NCBI GenBank assembly: GCA_947650285.1
Contig: CANTFL010000199.1
Coordinates: 186,001 to 250,000, forward strand
Length of the DNA: 64,000 nucleotides
Source: Hyaloperonospora brassicae
Taxonomy: Eukaryota > Oomycota > Peronosporomycetes > Peronosporales > Peronosporaceae
Direction of reading: 5' to 3'
The position numbers were made by a program, and so were the translations under genes. Positions 1 to 10,400 of the stretch are shown here, one piece after another. The notes below the pieces were generated by a model, which saw only the letters and a list, made by a program, of their open reading frames with translations, did not search any database and was not told the origin of the DNA. The stretch's first letter is position 1. Each line of letters starts with the position of its first letter.

Positions 1-567
1 TAGCTGCTTCGATGACAAGACAAGCGACGCGCACCTCCACGTCGAACAGATCCGAGCAGTTGTTGCAGACCATGTGGCCACAGAGCTGGCAGTAGAAATC
101 TCGACGAAAGAAGCTGAAGGTCTTGTTGCAGATCAGACAGCACCGTTCAAACAACGGGTCGACGTCGGCTTTTGGAAAGTAGACGAAGGACTGGAACCCG
201 AAGCGACGACGACGAATGACGCGGTCAAATCGTTGCAGCGACTCGGTCAACGTCCGCATCACGCTTCGAGCTTCTGGGTTCATGAGCATCGCTCGACGAC
301 GCGCCAAGTTTGCTAGACCAGCCGTTTTACCTGCCTCAGGGTCGTTCGAAACGTGCTTTGAAAACGCTCGAGTGGGTTTGTCCGATGCGTACGCATGTGC
401 GAAGATCCGAGTCCGCTGTCGATTACTTCCGCCAGAGCAAGGGGTGAACTGCAAGTCGAACCCGACGCCAATGTGGTCGATCCCGTTCCGTAAGAGCGAC
501 TGTTCTGCGTCAGGCAGTACCTGGTCGTAGACACGGTCGATAAAGCGGACACTTCCCCCCTCCTTAC
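1..567 (-). pseudogene. Inverted partial copy of the FYVE/GAF gene
   Basis: Positions 29-532 are the reverse complement of 2601-3104 in the intact FYVE/GAF gene. I count about 7 mismatches in 504 bases and no indels, so identity is near 98.6 percent. The minus-strand frame stays open from a TGA near 568 to the window edge. It encodes the end of the lipid-binding-like region and most of the variant FYVE finger (RRDFYCQLCGHMVC). Both ends break abruptly: after residues DLFDVEVR the sequence becomes unrelated, and upstream of VYDQ it is also unrelated, with no in-frame start before an internal Met (MLMNPE). I therefore read it as a recent truncated segmental duplication. A chimeric paralogue continuing to the left cannot be excluded. 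Confidence 0.8.
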
Positions 568-1747
568 CATTGAGTCATCCACCACATGCTTACCGATGCG
601 TAAAGTTCGCTAGTTACAGAGCTTTTGCACGTCCAGGCAACGTGCTGCTCAGGAGAGCCGCTACTTTTGTTGATGGCACATGTCCTGACGTCACGACGGA
701 CCGACCAAACGTCTTACACTATAGTCTGCCGATGTTGTGTGCTATCAAAGAGCTGCACGGAGACCACTGCAAACTTCGTTGAAGGTCGTGGTCACGAACG
801 ATGCTGTCTGGCTGTTGTTTGCATGTGCTTACGTCAACAGCGCAAAGTTCCCACCTTCTCACGCCTCCGCTGCTCGAGCGGTATATCGCGACTACAATAC
901 AACACACGACGACATGACTGTTACTACCGTCACGTGATCCAAATCTCGCTAGGCACAAACGTCTACGAAAATCCCTTTCGAGGCACCAGCGGATCCGCTT
1001 GACAGGAGGTCCATCTCCAGCTGCTATCCCAATGGAACCAGCTGAACAAAGTTCGTGGCGTGCGAACCATTTCGGAAGAAGATGCAGACGTATACCGAAA
1101 GGGGTCTACACGTCGCTCCATCGTCGGGATACCAACGCTGGAAAGTAGGCTGATACCTTTGCCCCGACATTGCGTGGGACTTGCGCTGCGACTTGTCAAG
1201 CGAAGAAAAAGAGATGGAAGAGGAAGAAGAGCTGAGCTTGTCGGTGTTGCACACGGAGATGCTGTAGCTTCAACGTGTACCCTTTATACTGTCTGCTTTG
1301 ACTTGAAGCTCACGGCCGATGCGTTTTTCGTGCTCTCGAGGGCTACAGAGCGCTCGAATGTACTATCGCACAGGATGTCGGCGTCTTGACTGAGCGGTCC
1401 CTGTGCCAAGAGCTCGAACAGCTCAACGCATTGGGAAACGAAGAGACGGGGGCTTGCTGCCAACTTGAGCCTGCGCGAATGAGTAACATCCGACCACTGC
1501 GTGTCGCGAGCAAAACTTATCGTAAGTATGTAGCGCGACTGTGAACCGGACGCCACACGACACACATGGCTGGGCGTCGAGCTCGCTACGACGGGTTTGC
1601 GGTAACAAGTGTGCCACCGTCTCGCGTTAAATGTTGACTGTGTGCTGGCAGGAAGGAGCATGTGGTCATCACCATCGCGTCGGTGCGCTCCAGTGCACGT
1701 CACTTGCGACAGCGCATCCAGACAGCCGTCCGGCATTCTCGCCGTCC
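533..1747. other. Intergenic 5' flank of the FYVE/GAF gene
   Basis: About 1.2 kb between the inverted fragment and the initiator of the FYVE/GAF gene. Only short unrelated ORFs on both strands are present, and none resembles a known protein. A GTAAGT sits near 1521 and a CAG acceptor-like site near 1650. I found no coding exon upstream of it, so I do not call an intron. Confidence 0.5.
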
Positions 1748-1765
1748 TTCACTTTTCAATTCAAC
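1748..1765 (+). promoter_or_regulatory. Oomycete initiator-like element
   Basis: TTCACTTTTCAATTC matches the described oomycete core promoter, an Inr (TCANTYY) fused to the flanking promoter region (CAWTTT). It lies about 110-125 bp upstream of the ATG at 1875 and downstream of the non-ATG extension of the frame at 1662. It therefore supports 1875 as the translation start. Confidence 0.55.
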
Positions 1766-1790
1766 GTGCACGACAAACCCCACCAGCGCC

Positions 1791-1811
1791 AACAACAACA
1801 ACAACAACAAC
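1791..1811 (+). repeat. CAA trinucleotide microsatellite
   Basis: A run of CAA triplets lies in the probable 5' UTR of the FYVE/GAF gene, upstream of the ATG at 1875. Confidence 0.8.
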
Positions 1812-1874
1812 CCCACCACAGGCAGTGTGTCCTCGAGTCTTCTTCGTCGTTCCAAAGGTGTACTACAGCCGAGA

Positions 1875-4175
1875 ATGGACTTTCGAAAGAAGTTGTGTTC
1901 GTGGGACTTTTCCCCCTCACGTGCCATCGCGCTTGACAACTTGGACCGAGAGACCTACCGCTGTCGATCGGTCGTGTCAAGTAGCGGTGGCTCGAGCGGG
2001 CTCCATGTTCAAACGACGCGCGATTCGCACGAGAAACTCGTGTTTTCCGACTCGGACATTTGCGACGACGTTCTCACGACAATGTCAAAGCTTCAGGCGG
2101 CCGTGCACAAGCACAGTGCCAGCAGTGAAGGATGGAAGCACAGCTCGGGGAAGAACGGCGTCGAGGTGTCGGAAATGAAGTCGTACTTGTCGCTCGCTCA
2201 GCCCGATGACGATGCTGACATTTTGCATGCAGTGGTTGCGAAAACGGAGCTCCGTTGTCATTTGAACGAAGCGCTGAGTGTTTTGCTGCACGAGGACTCG
2301 GATGGCTATGACTCGACCATGAAAGCTCTGTGTGGAAAGCACTTCAAGACGGGCGAAGTGCTTTTTCATCAAGGGGTGGGTCTCCACACGCCTTCGTCGA
2401 TTGAGAAACAAGCTGATGGATCGCCCAACCAAGCGGCGATCTCCATCACGTCCGCCACGATGGGTCATCGATTCAGCTTGAACATGCGGTTGCAGTCTCG
2501 TCAGAAGCGAACGCAGCAGCAGCTCGTCTTTGCAACGTACACGCATCAGAATGCTGACAAGAAACATGCTGTCCATTTGATGAAAACGGTACCGAAAGAC
2601 GTCTACGACCAGGTACTGCCTGACGCGGAACAGTCGCTGCTACGGAACGGGATCGACCACATTGGCGTCGGGTTCGACTTGCAGTTCACCCCTTGCTCTG
2701 GCGGAAGTAATCGACAGCGGACTCGGATCTTCGCACATGCGTACGCATCGGACAAACCCACTCGAGCGTTTTCAAAGCACGTTTCGAACGACCCTGAGGC
2801 AGGCAAAACGGCTGGTCTAGCAAACTTGGCGCGTCGTCGAGCGATGCTCATGAACCCAGAAGCTCGAAGCGTGATGCGGACGTTGACCGAGTCGCTGGAA
2901 CGATTTGACCGCGTCATTCGTCGTCGTCGCTTCGGGTTCCAGTCCTTCGTCTACTTTCCAAAAGCCGACGTCGACCCGTTGTTTGAACGGTGCTGTCTGA
3001 TCTGCAACAAGACCTTCAGCTTCTTCCGTCGAGATTTCTACTGTCAGCTCTGTGGCCACATGGTCTGCAACAACTGCTCGGATCTGTTCGACGTGGAGGT
3101 GCGCATCGGCGAGATCCGGAAAAATCGGTGCTGTAGACTGTGTGTGGTTCGAGTGGATGCCTGCAAGTTTGACGACGATGACCTGCTGCCGGCTTTGGGT
3201 CCGATTGTTGTGGATACTCCTTCCGAAGACTGGTTTCCGATTGACGGGTCGATTCTGAACTCGTCATGCCGGGAGGACGACGACAGCGATCTGAATGTGG
3301 CGACAGAGCATGACGACAATAACCTGATGGAGCAATTGTCGTCGGAAGTTGCTGAGGCCCGCAGTCGAGCTCTGGAGACACTGGGCAAGCTCTTGAGCAG
3401 GAAACCCAGCACTCGATTGTCTGCAAGTACTGCAACTTCACCACACGCCATCAATCTCGAAAGCCGAAGAAGGACCAAGCCACGGCAGCAAGCGAAGAAC
3501 CGAAACATAACTCAGGTGAAGCGTGTCTTGGACAGTGTCGAAGAGCATCTGAACAAGACGCTGTTGAAAGCCAAGCTCCAAGTGAAAGCCGACTCGTGCG
3601 ACGTGAGCGACCGCACTCGGGACTACAAGTACGAATACGACGCGAGCCAAGTCACGCATGAAGACATTCCGTTGGCACCGAAGCCTGAAGCACAGAAAGA
3701 TGCTCGTCGCGTCGAGCTGATCAAAAGATCTGGAGCCTTGCATGCAGACTACGATCGATCGGCATTGGATCTGATTGCCGAAGTAGCAGCCAAGCGTCTT
3801 GGCTGTCCAATTGGAGTCGTGTCGATGATCGATGACCAGCAGTTCCATGCAATCGGCCATTACAATCTGCCCGTAGAAGCTCACCTGCTTCCACGCAACG
3901 AGGTCCCCTGCATGCACTCGGTCTACACGGAGAAACCACTGGTGGTCAAGAATCCTCAGCGGGACATGCGGTTCTCGAAAATGCCATGTGTCAATGACTT
4001 TGGGGTCAAGTTCTACGCCGGGTTTCCACTCAGAGCATTGAGTGGCGAAGTGATTGGCAACTTGTGTGCGCTCGACGCCGTCGCGCACAACAATATCTCC
4101 ACGAAGGACTACTCAACGATGGAAACACTGGCTCAGCTAGCGTCGGATCTGTTGATACCGAACACAGCAGCTTGA
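1875..4175 (+). CDS. FYVE-like zinc finger and GAF domain protein
   Basis: A 766-residue protein starting MDFRKKLCSW. The frame is open back to a GTG at 1662, but the first in-frame ATG is 1875 and an initiator-like element precedes it. Residues about 100-370 resemble the START-like N-terminal part common in oomycete FYVE proteins (weak, from composition and context). Residues about 372-423 form a zinc finger with CX2C pairs (CLIC, CQLC, CNNC, CRLC). The usual FYVE signature RRHHCR is RRDFYCQ here, and the WxxD motif is missing, so PI3P binding is doubtful. Residues about 615-764 form a GAF domain (AKRLGCPIGVVSMIDDQQ, GNLCALD). This architecture is expanded in oomycetes; the role is probably endomembrane or signalling, with ligand unknown. 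Part of it is duplicated in inverted orientation at the window start. Confidence 0.9.
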   Translation: MDFRKKLCSWDFSPSRAIALDNLDRETYRCRSVVSSSGGSSGLHVQTTRDSHEKLVFSDSDICDDVLTTMSKLQAAVHKHSASSEGWKHSSGKNGVEVSEMKSYLSLAQPDDDADILHAVVAKTELRCHLNEALSVLLHEDSDGYDSTMKALCGKHFKTGEVLFHQGVGLHTPSSIEKQADGSPNQAAISITSATMGHRFSLNMRLQSRQKRTQQQLVFATYTHQNADKKHAVHLMKTVPKDVYDQVLPDAEQSLLRNGIDHIGVGFDLQFTPCSGGSNRQRTRIFAHAYASDKPTRAFSKHVSNDPEAGKTAGLANLARRRAMLMNPEARSVMRTLTESLERFDRVIRRRRFGFQSFVYFPKADVDPLFERCCLICNKTFSFFRRDFYCQLCGHMVCNNCSDLFDVEVRIGEIRKNRCCRLCVVRVDACKFDDDDLLPALGPIVVDTPSEDWFPIDGSILNSSCREDDDSDLNVATEHDDNNLMEQLSSEVAEARSRALETLGKLLSRKPSTRLSASTATSPHAINLESRRRTKPRQQAKNRNITQVKRVLDSVEEHLNKTLLKAKLQVKADSCDVSDRTRDYKYEYDASQVTHEDIPLAPKPEAQKDARRVELIKRSGALHADYDRSALDLIAEVAAKRLGCPIGVVSMIDDQQFHAIGHYNLPVEAHLLPRNEVPCMHSVYTEKPLVVKNPQRDMRFSKMPCVNDFGVKFYAGFPLRALSGEVIGNLCALDAVAHNNISTKDYSTMETLAQLASDLLIPNTAA

Positions 4176-4225
4176 GGCTGCAACTGCTGCTGCCATTGCC
4201 CGATACATCTCAAAGTACTGTTACG

Positions 4226-4231
4226 AATAAA
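4226..4231 (+). terminator. Poly(A) signal AATAAA
   Basis: A canonical AATAAA lies 51 bases after the stop codon of the FYVE/GAF gene. It is a plausible polyadenylation signal. Confidence 0.45.
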
Positions 4232-5325
4232 CAAGCGTTCGTGTTACGCCACATGTACATTTGCATATTGCAGTAGCCCACTCACTCTCTTCGTCCAACG
4301 TCAAAGTATCGAGTCTGACAACGGCAATACAGTCCATGTTGCTCTGTCCAACACCAATGCTGGCCCTTCCATTCGACACAACCCATAATGTCATATCCCA
4401 ACTGGAATGCCTGTCTGCGGTAAATTGTACACACAGACACAATCGACGCGTAGACGAGATCACAATAGCGTGTGTTTACATTTGGTACGTGCATGTTGCA
4501 CCTCAATAGAAAGCACGAGCATCCACACTGCTTCGACAGATGCAACGAGCGCGTTGACAACACTGCGTTTCAGCAATTACCCATGTTCATCACGCAAGGC
4601 AATGTTCGAAGGATCACACGACTCCGAGTCATTACATGAATCGATCGATCCTATGGTCTGCTTCAGTATCCTCCAACGATGAGCAATGTTTGCATTGTGT
4701 ACTACATGCAACGACGACATGGTGCAAGTCAAACTGGCCTTCATGTGTACTTGCAGGTGTGTGTGTAAGTACGCAAGGCCTGCAGTACAACTGACAGGGA
4801 GCGTCTAGTCATTACGTAACATGCGAAGCAGACATGACTTTGTTCGGCGATTGACTCTTTGACTCGAGAATTACAACACTAAAACGGATGGTATCGCGTG
4901 TACGCGCTTCGTCTCTTCCCTTGTTGCCCACATCATACCACAACAGACATGTTCGTTGTCCTGCGTTACAACTTGAGAGAGAGTCAGTGAAGGTGCAAGT
5001 GTGGAGTTACACACAAAACTCGACACTAATGGTGTTTACTCTTGCTCTTTACATTGCAGTTTGAGATGAATGTGGTCGATCTGCTGTCGCTGCAAATGAG
5101 TGTGTTCTCATCCTTACATGCGTAGTAATGACGCGGCGGCGGCCAAGGTATGTACACGTACAACTACTATGCTCCTGCAAGCCACATGTGGCAACACATC
5201 TCCCATCTTCGTCACTGAAAATGCACTTTGCGACGAGAAACACCAACATATAGAGACCCACGCAGGCACATTTTCCATTGCTAGTGCTTGCCCCGCCCGA
5301 CCTGAACGGCGATAATACGATAGTC
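4232..5325. other. Intergenic between two convergent genes
   Basis: About 1.1 kb between the 3' end of the FYVE/GAF gene and the 3' end of the NAC-alpha gene. Only short ORFs without recognisable products are present. I see no repeat or RNA gene. Confidence 0.5.
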
Positions 5326-5913
5326 CTACATCGTGAGCTCCATGATAGCATTGACAATGTCATTGTCGTTCGAGCGCAGAGCAGCCACGGCCTTGCCCTT
5401 GCTGACCCCAGCTTGGCTCATGACCAGCTGGATGTCCTTGGCGTCAATGCCCGAGTCGTCCACGTCGTCATCGTCTACGTCAGCCACTTCCTCGACAGAC
5501 GAAGGCGCAGCGCCAGCATCGGCAGCTGCAGCGTCCGCCGCAGGAGCTTTGAACTGTTGCGCGGCCATTGACTGCGCTTGAGCATTCAGGTCCTCGATCT
5601 TGGCCTCGCCAAAGACCACGTACGACTCGCTGGAAGGACTCTTGAACACGTCGGGCTTGGAGATCACAAACAGCATGTTCTTGTTCTTCTTGATCGTCAC
5701 GCGGATGATGCCGCCCACGGGTTTCATGCCGAGCTTCAGCATCGCTTTGCGCGACTTCTTCTCCGACCGGTTGTGTTTGCCCTTCTCGGCGTCAACGGCG
5801 TCAGGCGCTTCTTCCAGCGCTGGGATCTCGTCATCCGAGTCCGCGTCCTGCTCCTGGTGGTGGTCCTCCGCGGTCTCGTGCTCAAGCGCGTGCTCCTGCT
5901 CGGGGGGTGCCAT
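5326..5913 (-). CDS. Nascent polypeptide-associated complex subunit alpha
   Basis: A 195-residue protein starting MAPPEQE. An upstream TTG extension to 5943 is not needed. The N-terminus is acidic ([16 protein letters not shown]). The NAC domain spans about residues 53-120 and contains [18 protein letters not shown] and [20 protein letters not shown], the hallmark of the alpha subunit. A C-terminal UBA domain (about 155-194) holds [20 protein letters not shown]. Length and domain order match eukaryotic NAC-alpha (EGD2 in yeast). It binds nascent chains at the ribosomal exit as a heterodimer with NAC-beta. The gene is intronless. It lies in the same direction as bL21m, 454 bp downstream of that gene's stop. 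The codons look normal and no lesion is seen. Confidence 0.95.
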   Translation of the reverse strand: MAPPEQEHALEHETAEDHHQEQDADSDDEIPALEEAPDAVDAEKGKHNRSEKKSRKAMLKLGMKPVGGIIRVTIKKNKNMLFVISKPDVFKSPSSESYVVFGEAKIEDLNAQAQSMAAQQFKAPAADAAAADAGAAPSSVEEVADVDDDDVDDSGIDAKDIQLVMSQAGVSKGKAVAALRSNDNDIVNAIMELTM

Positions 5914-5962
5914 GCTGCTCTCGGTCGTCAATCTGCCACGCAAATACTAGTGACACGGCAAA

Positions 5963-5978
5963 CGTAAAACAAATGAAT
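5963..5978 (-). promoter_or_regulatory. Possible initiator of the NAC-alpha gene
   Basis: On the minus strand ATTCATTTGTTTTACG lies about 50-65 bp upstream of the ATG at 5913. It is a partial match to the oomycete Inr/FPR consensus (TCATTYBNCAWTTT). Confidence 0.35.
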
Positions 5979-6367
5979 GGACGAGAGAGCCCACAGCGAG
6001 TCAGTCGGTCAGTTAGTAGGGAGCTGCCCACGAAAGACCTCTACGAATTCATAGACGAACGAGATACCGGATGCAAAAAACCTCGTCGGTAATATCGATT
6101 GTTGCACGAAAGTGTTCGCAGTGAACCCGAGCCGGATCGATCCGTCCTGCTGCTGCTGCTGCTACTTTTCATGCGACGCTTGACAGGCAACAAACAACAG
6201 CCCAACGCGCTACTCGTAGGACCACTTCGTCTAACCTCACATCCTGTCCGCTCGTACATTCCGTCCACCACTTGTCCCGCTTTCGCTCTACCACTGTCCT
6301 GCTTGTCCACCTACCTGCCCGTCCGTCCGCCTATCTGCCTGTTTGTGTCGCCTCTCTGCCTCCTTCT

Positions 6368-7054
6368 TCAAGCACTGATCGGCACGATCTCCGTGACACG
6401 CAAGACCGTCACCTGGCGACGGAACCCGTTCCAGCGCCGGTAATTCTTTCGACGCTTCTTCTTAAACACGTCAATTTTGGCGTCCAGCGTCTGCTCCTCC
6501 ACGCGCACGCGCACTTTCGCGCCACACACGAGCGGTCTGCCGACAATCGTCTGGTTCACGTTGCCCAAGAGCAGCACCTGCGTAATCATCATCAACGGCA
6601 ACGGCAACGTCAACGGCAACGTCAACGGCAACGTCGATGTTGTCGGTACAATTGTCGTGTTGTCAATAGTGTACACATAAACGAGGCACATGTCACATGA
6701 GTTTCCGCTGCTGCGTCTGCCACAGACACACCGCTGATGCTACAACTGCAAGCGCTACTTCAGACGCACCTCGTCCATGTCCATGATCTCGCCAACCTTT
6801 GCGTCCTTAATCTTCTCGGCAATCACAACGTCTCCTTCAGTCACTTTGTACTGCGTACCGCCCAGTTTCACGACGGCAAAGTAGTCGCTCGGCGTCATCG
6901 CGTCCGACGTCACGTGGTGGTCCACGACGGAAAACGCAGGCAGCGGCGCGGCAGAAGGGACGGACGCAAACGAACGGGCGACAAGTGCCGCAGGTTGACG
7001 CGCAGCAGTCCCACGTGCCGCACGGAACGCGCGAGTGAGCGCGAGCGTCGCCAT
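6368..7054 (-). CDS. Mitochondrial large-subunit ribosomal protein bL21m (two exons)
   Basis: Exon 1 is 7054-6770 (95 residues, from MATLALTRAFRAARG) and exon 2 is 6577-6368 (69 residues plus TGA). The splice is phase 0: exon 1 ends GAG before a GTGCGT donor, and exon 2 begins after TTACGCAG. The joined product has the L21 core: FAVVKLGGTQYKVTEGDVV in exon 1, then VLLLGNVNQTIVGRPLV, AKVRVRVEEQTLDAKI and FKKKRRKNYRRWNGFRRQ in exon 2. The first 40 residues are rich in Arg, Ala and Ser with almost no acidic residues, as in a mitochondrial targeting sequence. The protein would sit on 23S-type rRNA in the mitoribosome. Its 5' end faces the divergent TPR/nucleotidyltransferase gene across 351 bp, a probable shared promoter region. 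Confidence 0.93.
6578..6769 (-). other. Intron of the bL21m gene
   Basis: A 192-nt intron with a GTGCGT donor at 6769 and a CAG acceptor at 6578 on the minus strand. The intron assignment follows from the L21 protein continuing in another frame on the far side, with the reading phase preserved. It contains a short minisatellite. Confidence 0.85.
6592..6640. repeat. 12-bp minisatellite within the intron
   Basis: About three to four copies of the unit AACGGCAACGTC in tandem, inside the bL21m intron and close to its 3' splice site. Confidence 0.8.
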
Positions 7055-7405
7055 ATGGCTGCGGTCTCTTGGGAGCAAGCGAAGCGGTGGGATGCCCCGA
7101 TGCGCAGGGCGAGTTTGTGTGGACGCGACCGTGGATACGCGTCGATTGGTGGATACTGGTCTCGCTCGTCGTCTTTGATTGGCTGAAACGAACCAGCGAC
7201 AACGATCGCGCGCTCCGTCCGTCCAATCGGGAGGGAAAGAAAAGAAACAGGCGCGCAGCAGCGACTTACTTTGCTTTCCCCCTCTCGCGATTCCGCACGC
7301 GGGTCACGTTTACTGTTCAAGTAACAGTGGGGGGTGCGGGGACGTGCGCACGAGAGCGACTAGGGCTACGTTCATCCGCACAACGCGACGACTGTTTGGT
7401 GGAAC
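7055..7405. promoter_or_regulatory. Divergent promoter region
   Basis: 351 bp separate the ATG of bL21m (minus) and the ATG of the TPR/nucleotidyltransferase gene (plus). No gene fits in it, so it must hold both promoters. I could not identify a clear initiator for either. Confidence 0.5.
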
Positions 7406-10400
7406 ATGAAGAGTGACAAGTTGCCGCAGCCGTTCGGTGCGGCGCTGCATACGAAAAGCAAGAAGAAGAAAGGAAAGAACAGGAGGAGAGACGGGGACAA
7501 CGAGGCCGACGAGGACGACGAGCAGACAAGAGACGAGACGTTTGATGACGTCGACAAGCGGATCCAGATCCCTGTCGTGACGCGCATGAAGATGCAGATG
7601 AACCGCAAGATGAACGCAGCGCACAGCAGCGCGACAGCGACGGACGACACGCGGCTTTTGCGCTCGGGCATTGACAAGTACCGGTCGCTACAGCACCTTA
7701 GCAATGCGTCGTCGTCGAGCGACGTGGCCCAGTCGCGGCGGGCGCGGGGCACGGTGGAGTGGTCCGTCGAGCGAGGGATGTCACTGATGGAGAAGAAACA
7801 GTACGGCGCTGCGATCCCGTATTTCACTGAAGCCCTAGACCTATTGCCCGCAGCCCTAGCCCCCGATCGAGCGCAAGCGTGCAGTAGTAGCGTCAAAGTG
7901 TACCACCAACGGGGTCTGTGCTACTTGGCGTCGCACAAGTACAAGGCTGCGATCGAGGACCTGTCGAAGGTCATGCACATGACGCCCAAGAGTGCCGAGC
8001 TGTACGCAAAACGCGGGAAAGCGTACAGTGCGCTGGGTGAACACCACGCGGCGCTGTTGGACTACAACGAAGCGATCAATCTGGCTGCTACTCAAGGGTT
8101 ACTTCACGACCGCGGCAGCCTCGCGGGTGCCAGTGGCACGCTCGCGTCCAGCAGTGCCAGTTTGGTGCAACTGCGAGGCTTGTACATGGCCCGAGCCCGA
8201 GTGTACAAGGCCATGAACAACATCACCCACGCTCTGGACGACCTGAGTCGTGCCGAGAACGCTGCCGGCGGACATCGCGACCACGAGCTGTTTTACGAGC
8301 GCGCGCACTTGTACCTGCAGTGCCATCAGGAGCTCTTGGCGCTGCAGGACTTTGACCGGTTCCTCGAGCTGCAAAAAGAAGCGGAGGAGGGGCGACATTT
8401 TGACGCCTCGGGCGGCGTCGGTGGCCTGGCTGGGTTCGTCTCGCCATCAGTCATGGACGCTGAACCAAGAGCGAGAGTGCTGAACGTGCTGCTGGAGCGA
8501 GCCAAGTTGCAGCAGCGAATGGCGGTGGAAGAACATGCGCGCGAACGAAAGGACGCTGAAGTAGCAGCGGTGGAACAAGGCCAAGCCAGGCCAGGGTCGC
8601 GAAAGAGTGGCAAGACTGCAGGAGCGTATGCTTCGTCTGTTGCGCTGAAGCCCGAACCGTATAGCGGCATGGAGTCGCGACGGCTCGAGAAACGCGCGTT
8701 GCGTGACTATTCCAGGGCACTGGAGCTTGATTCGAGAGACGTCGAGACATGGCGATTGCACGGTGAGTGTCTGGTGCATCTTGGACGGTACGAAGATGCC
8801 CTGACAGATTTCCAGCGGGCTCTGGAGCTCGAGCCTCACGACTTTCAGGTACTGATGGCTCGCGCAACGCTGTTTCGGCAGCGGGGAGACTTGAAAAAGG
8901 CTGTCGAGGAAGTTACGGTCGTTCTTCGTATGAACGGGTTTTTCATCAACGGACTGATGCTCCGAGCTCAGCTGTATGAGGAATTGGGCGCTACGAAAGA
9001 AGCAGAGATGGACTATTCGTCGATCATTTACGCGCACTTTGACGAACCTGGGATCGGACATGCCGTGCCGAGTGGTAAAATCACAATGGAGCTCGCGTCT
9101 GGTGGGACGTTGAACCTTGGCAACTACGGTGGAAAGTCAGGAAAGAGTGCGAAAGAGGAAGCAAGTGGAAGGATCATGAGCGAAGTGGCGGCGCAAGCCC
9201 TGCTTTGTCGTGCCCGGTTACGATTGGCTGATGAGCAGTTTGATGCAGCAGAGGACGACTACCAAACGATTCTGAAGTCGTTTGCTAACAACATGGAAGC
9301 GCAGTTGGAGTTGCAGGAGACCCGTGAGCGTAAGGTTGCATTTGGCGAACGGAAACAACGTGAGGCTCTGGTGTGGCTAGAAGAAAATGCCGACGACGTT
9401 GTTAGTGCTGGGGTCGCCAATGGAAACGGTCATGCAACGTCTGGGAAAAGCAGAAGGAAGAAAAAGAAGAAAAAGAGGAAAGCAAACAGCGGTAACGCCG
9501 TTGCCGCTAATGCAAGTTGGAAGCCTCCTGCCGGCTATGTCTTGCTCGAGGATGACGAGGAGCTACTGCAGCAGCAAGAACAGGGGATAGAGCAGGAAGT
9601 AGAACACGAAGAGCTGGGACGAAAGCTAGATTCCACCGAGTCGATCTCAAGCGACACAAGAGCGATAGAGGAGAAGGAGAAGTGTGTTCGTGGCATTGTA
9701 CCAGAACAGGAACACGAGAGCAAGAGTGGTCTCGCTGAGACATTGACGGACGACGAACCAGTTTGCCGACAGGATGCAGGATCAGCGACGACGACGACGA
9801 CGACGACAATGCTGTCCAAAGGGGAAGTCTTGCATGACAAAACTGCCAAGGCATGTTTGCCGGAACTGGACAGTCAAAGTTCGCAAATGAAAACGAAGCA
9901 GCACGAGCAAAACAAAGCTAGAGCTGCTTCTATGTCACCCACGGCCTTCGTGACAAGCGTCATGACACGAGACGAAGCATGGGACAGCATGTGGGACGAA
10001 GAAGCCGGTGAGCCGTTAGAAGACGGATCGGATCCGGTTCAAGTTCGAGCACAGTCTCGTGGTGTTGCTGATGATAACGAGGAGGAGACTGGCGTTGAGA
10101 TTATGGGAATCGATGTTGCGAAAGATGAATACCAAGAAATGACACTGGCGAACGACAACAACGTTACGGATAGTAGTGTGGATCCGACGCCCTCTCTTGC
10201 TGACGACGAAGCAGTCAACGAGGCTTCTGGCAGTAGCGACGATGGGAAGGACAGCCAGGGCAAGGCAAAAGCAGTTCTTGTGGATGAAAAGTACTTGAGA
10301 AAGCGCGAGAAGCAGTTGAAGAAGCTGCGTGCAAGTCTACAGTATGCATCCACCGAGCGCGACAAGGTTGCTATTGATGATGCATTGGCACGCGCTGAGC

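Noticed and set aside
1521..1650. GTAAGT...CAG pair that looks like an intron
   Set aside because: No coding exon upstream could be recognised and the downstream gene has its own start.
1662..1874. Upstream extension of the FYVE/GAF frame
   Set aside because: It begins with GTG rather than ATG, encodes a low-complexity Asn run, and contains an initiator-like element. The ATG at 1875 is preferred.
2603..3508. Long minus-strand frames opposite the FYVE/GAF gene
   Set aside because: They are shadow frames of a well-supported plus-strand protein with zinc finger and GAF motifs.
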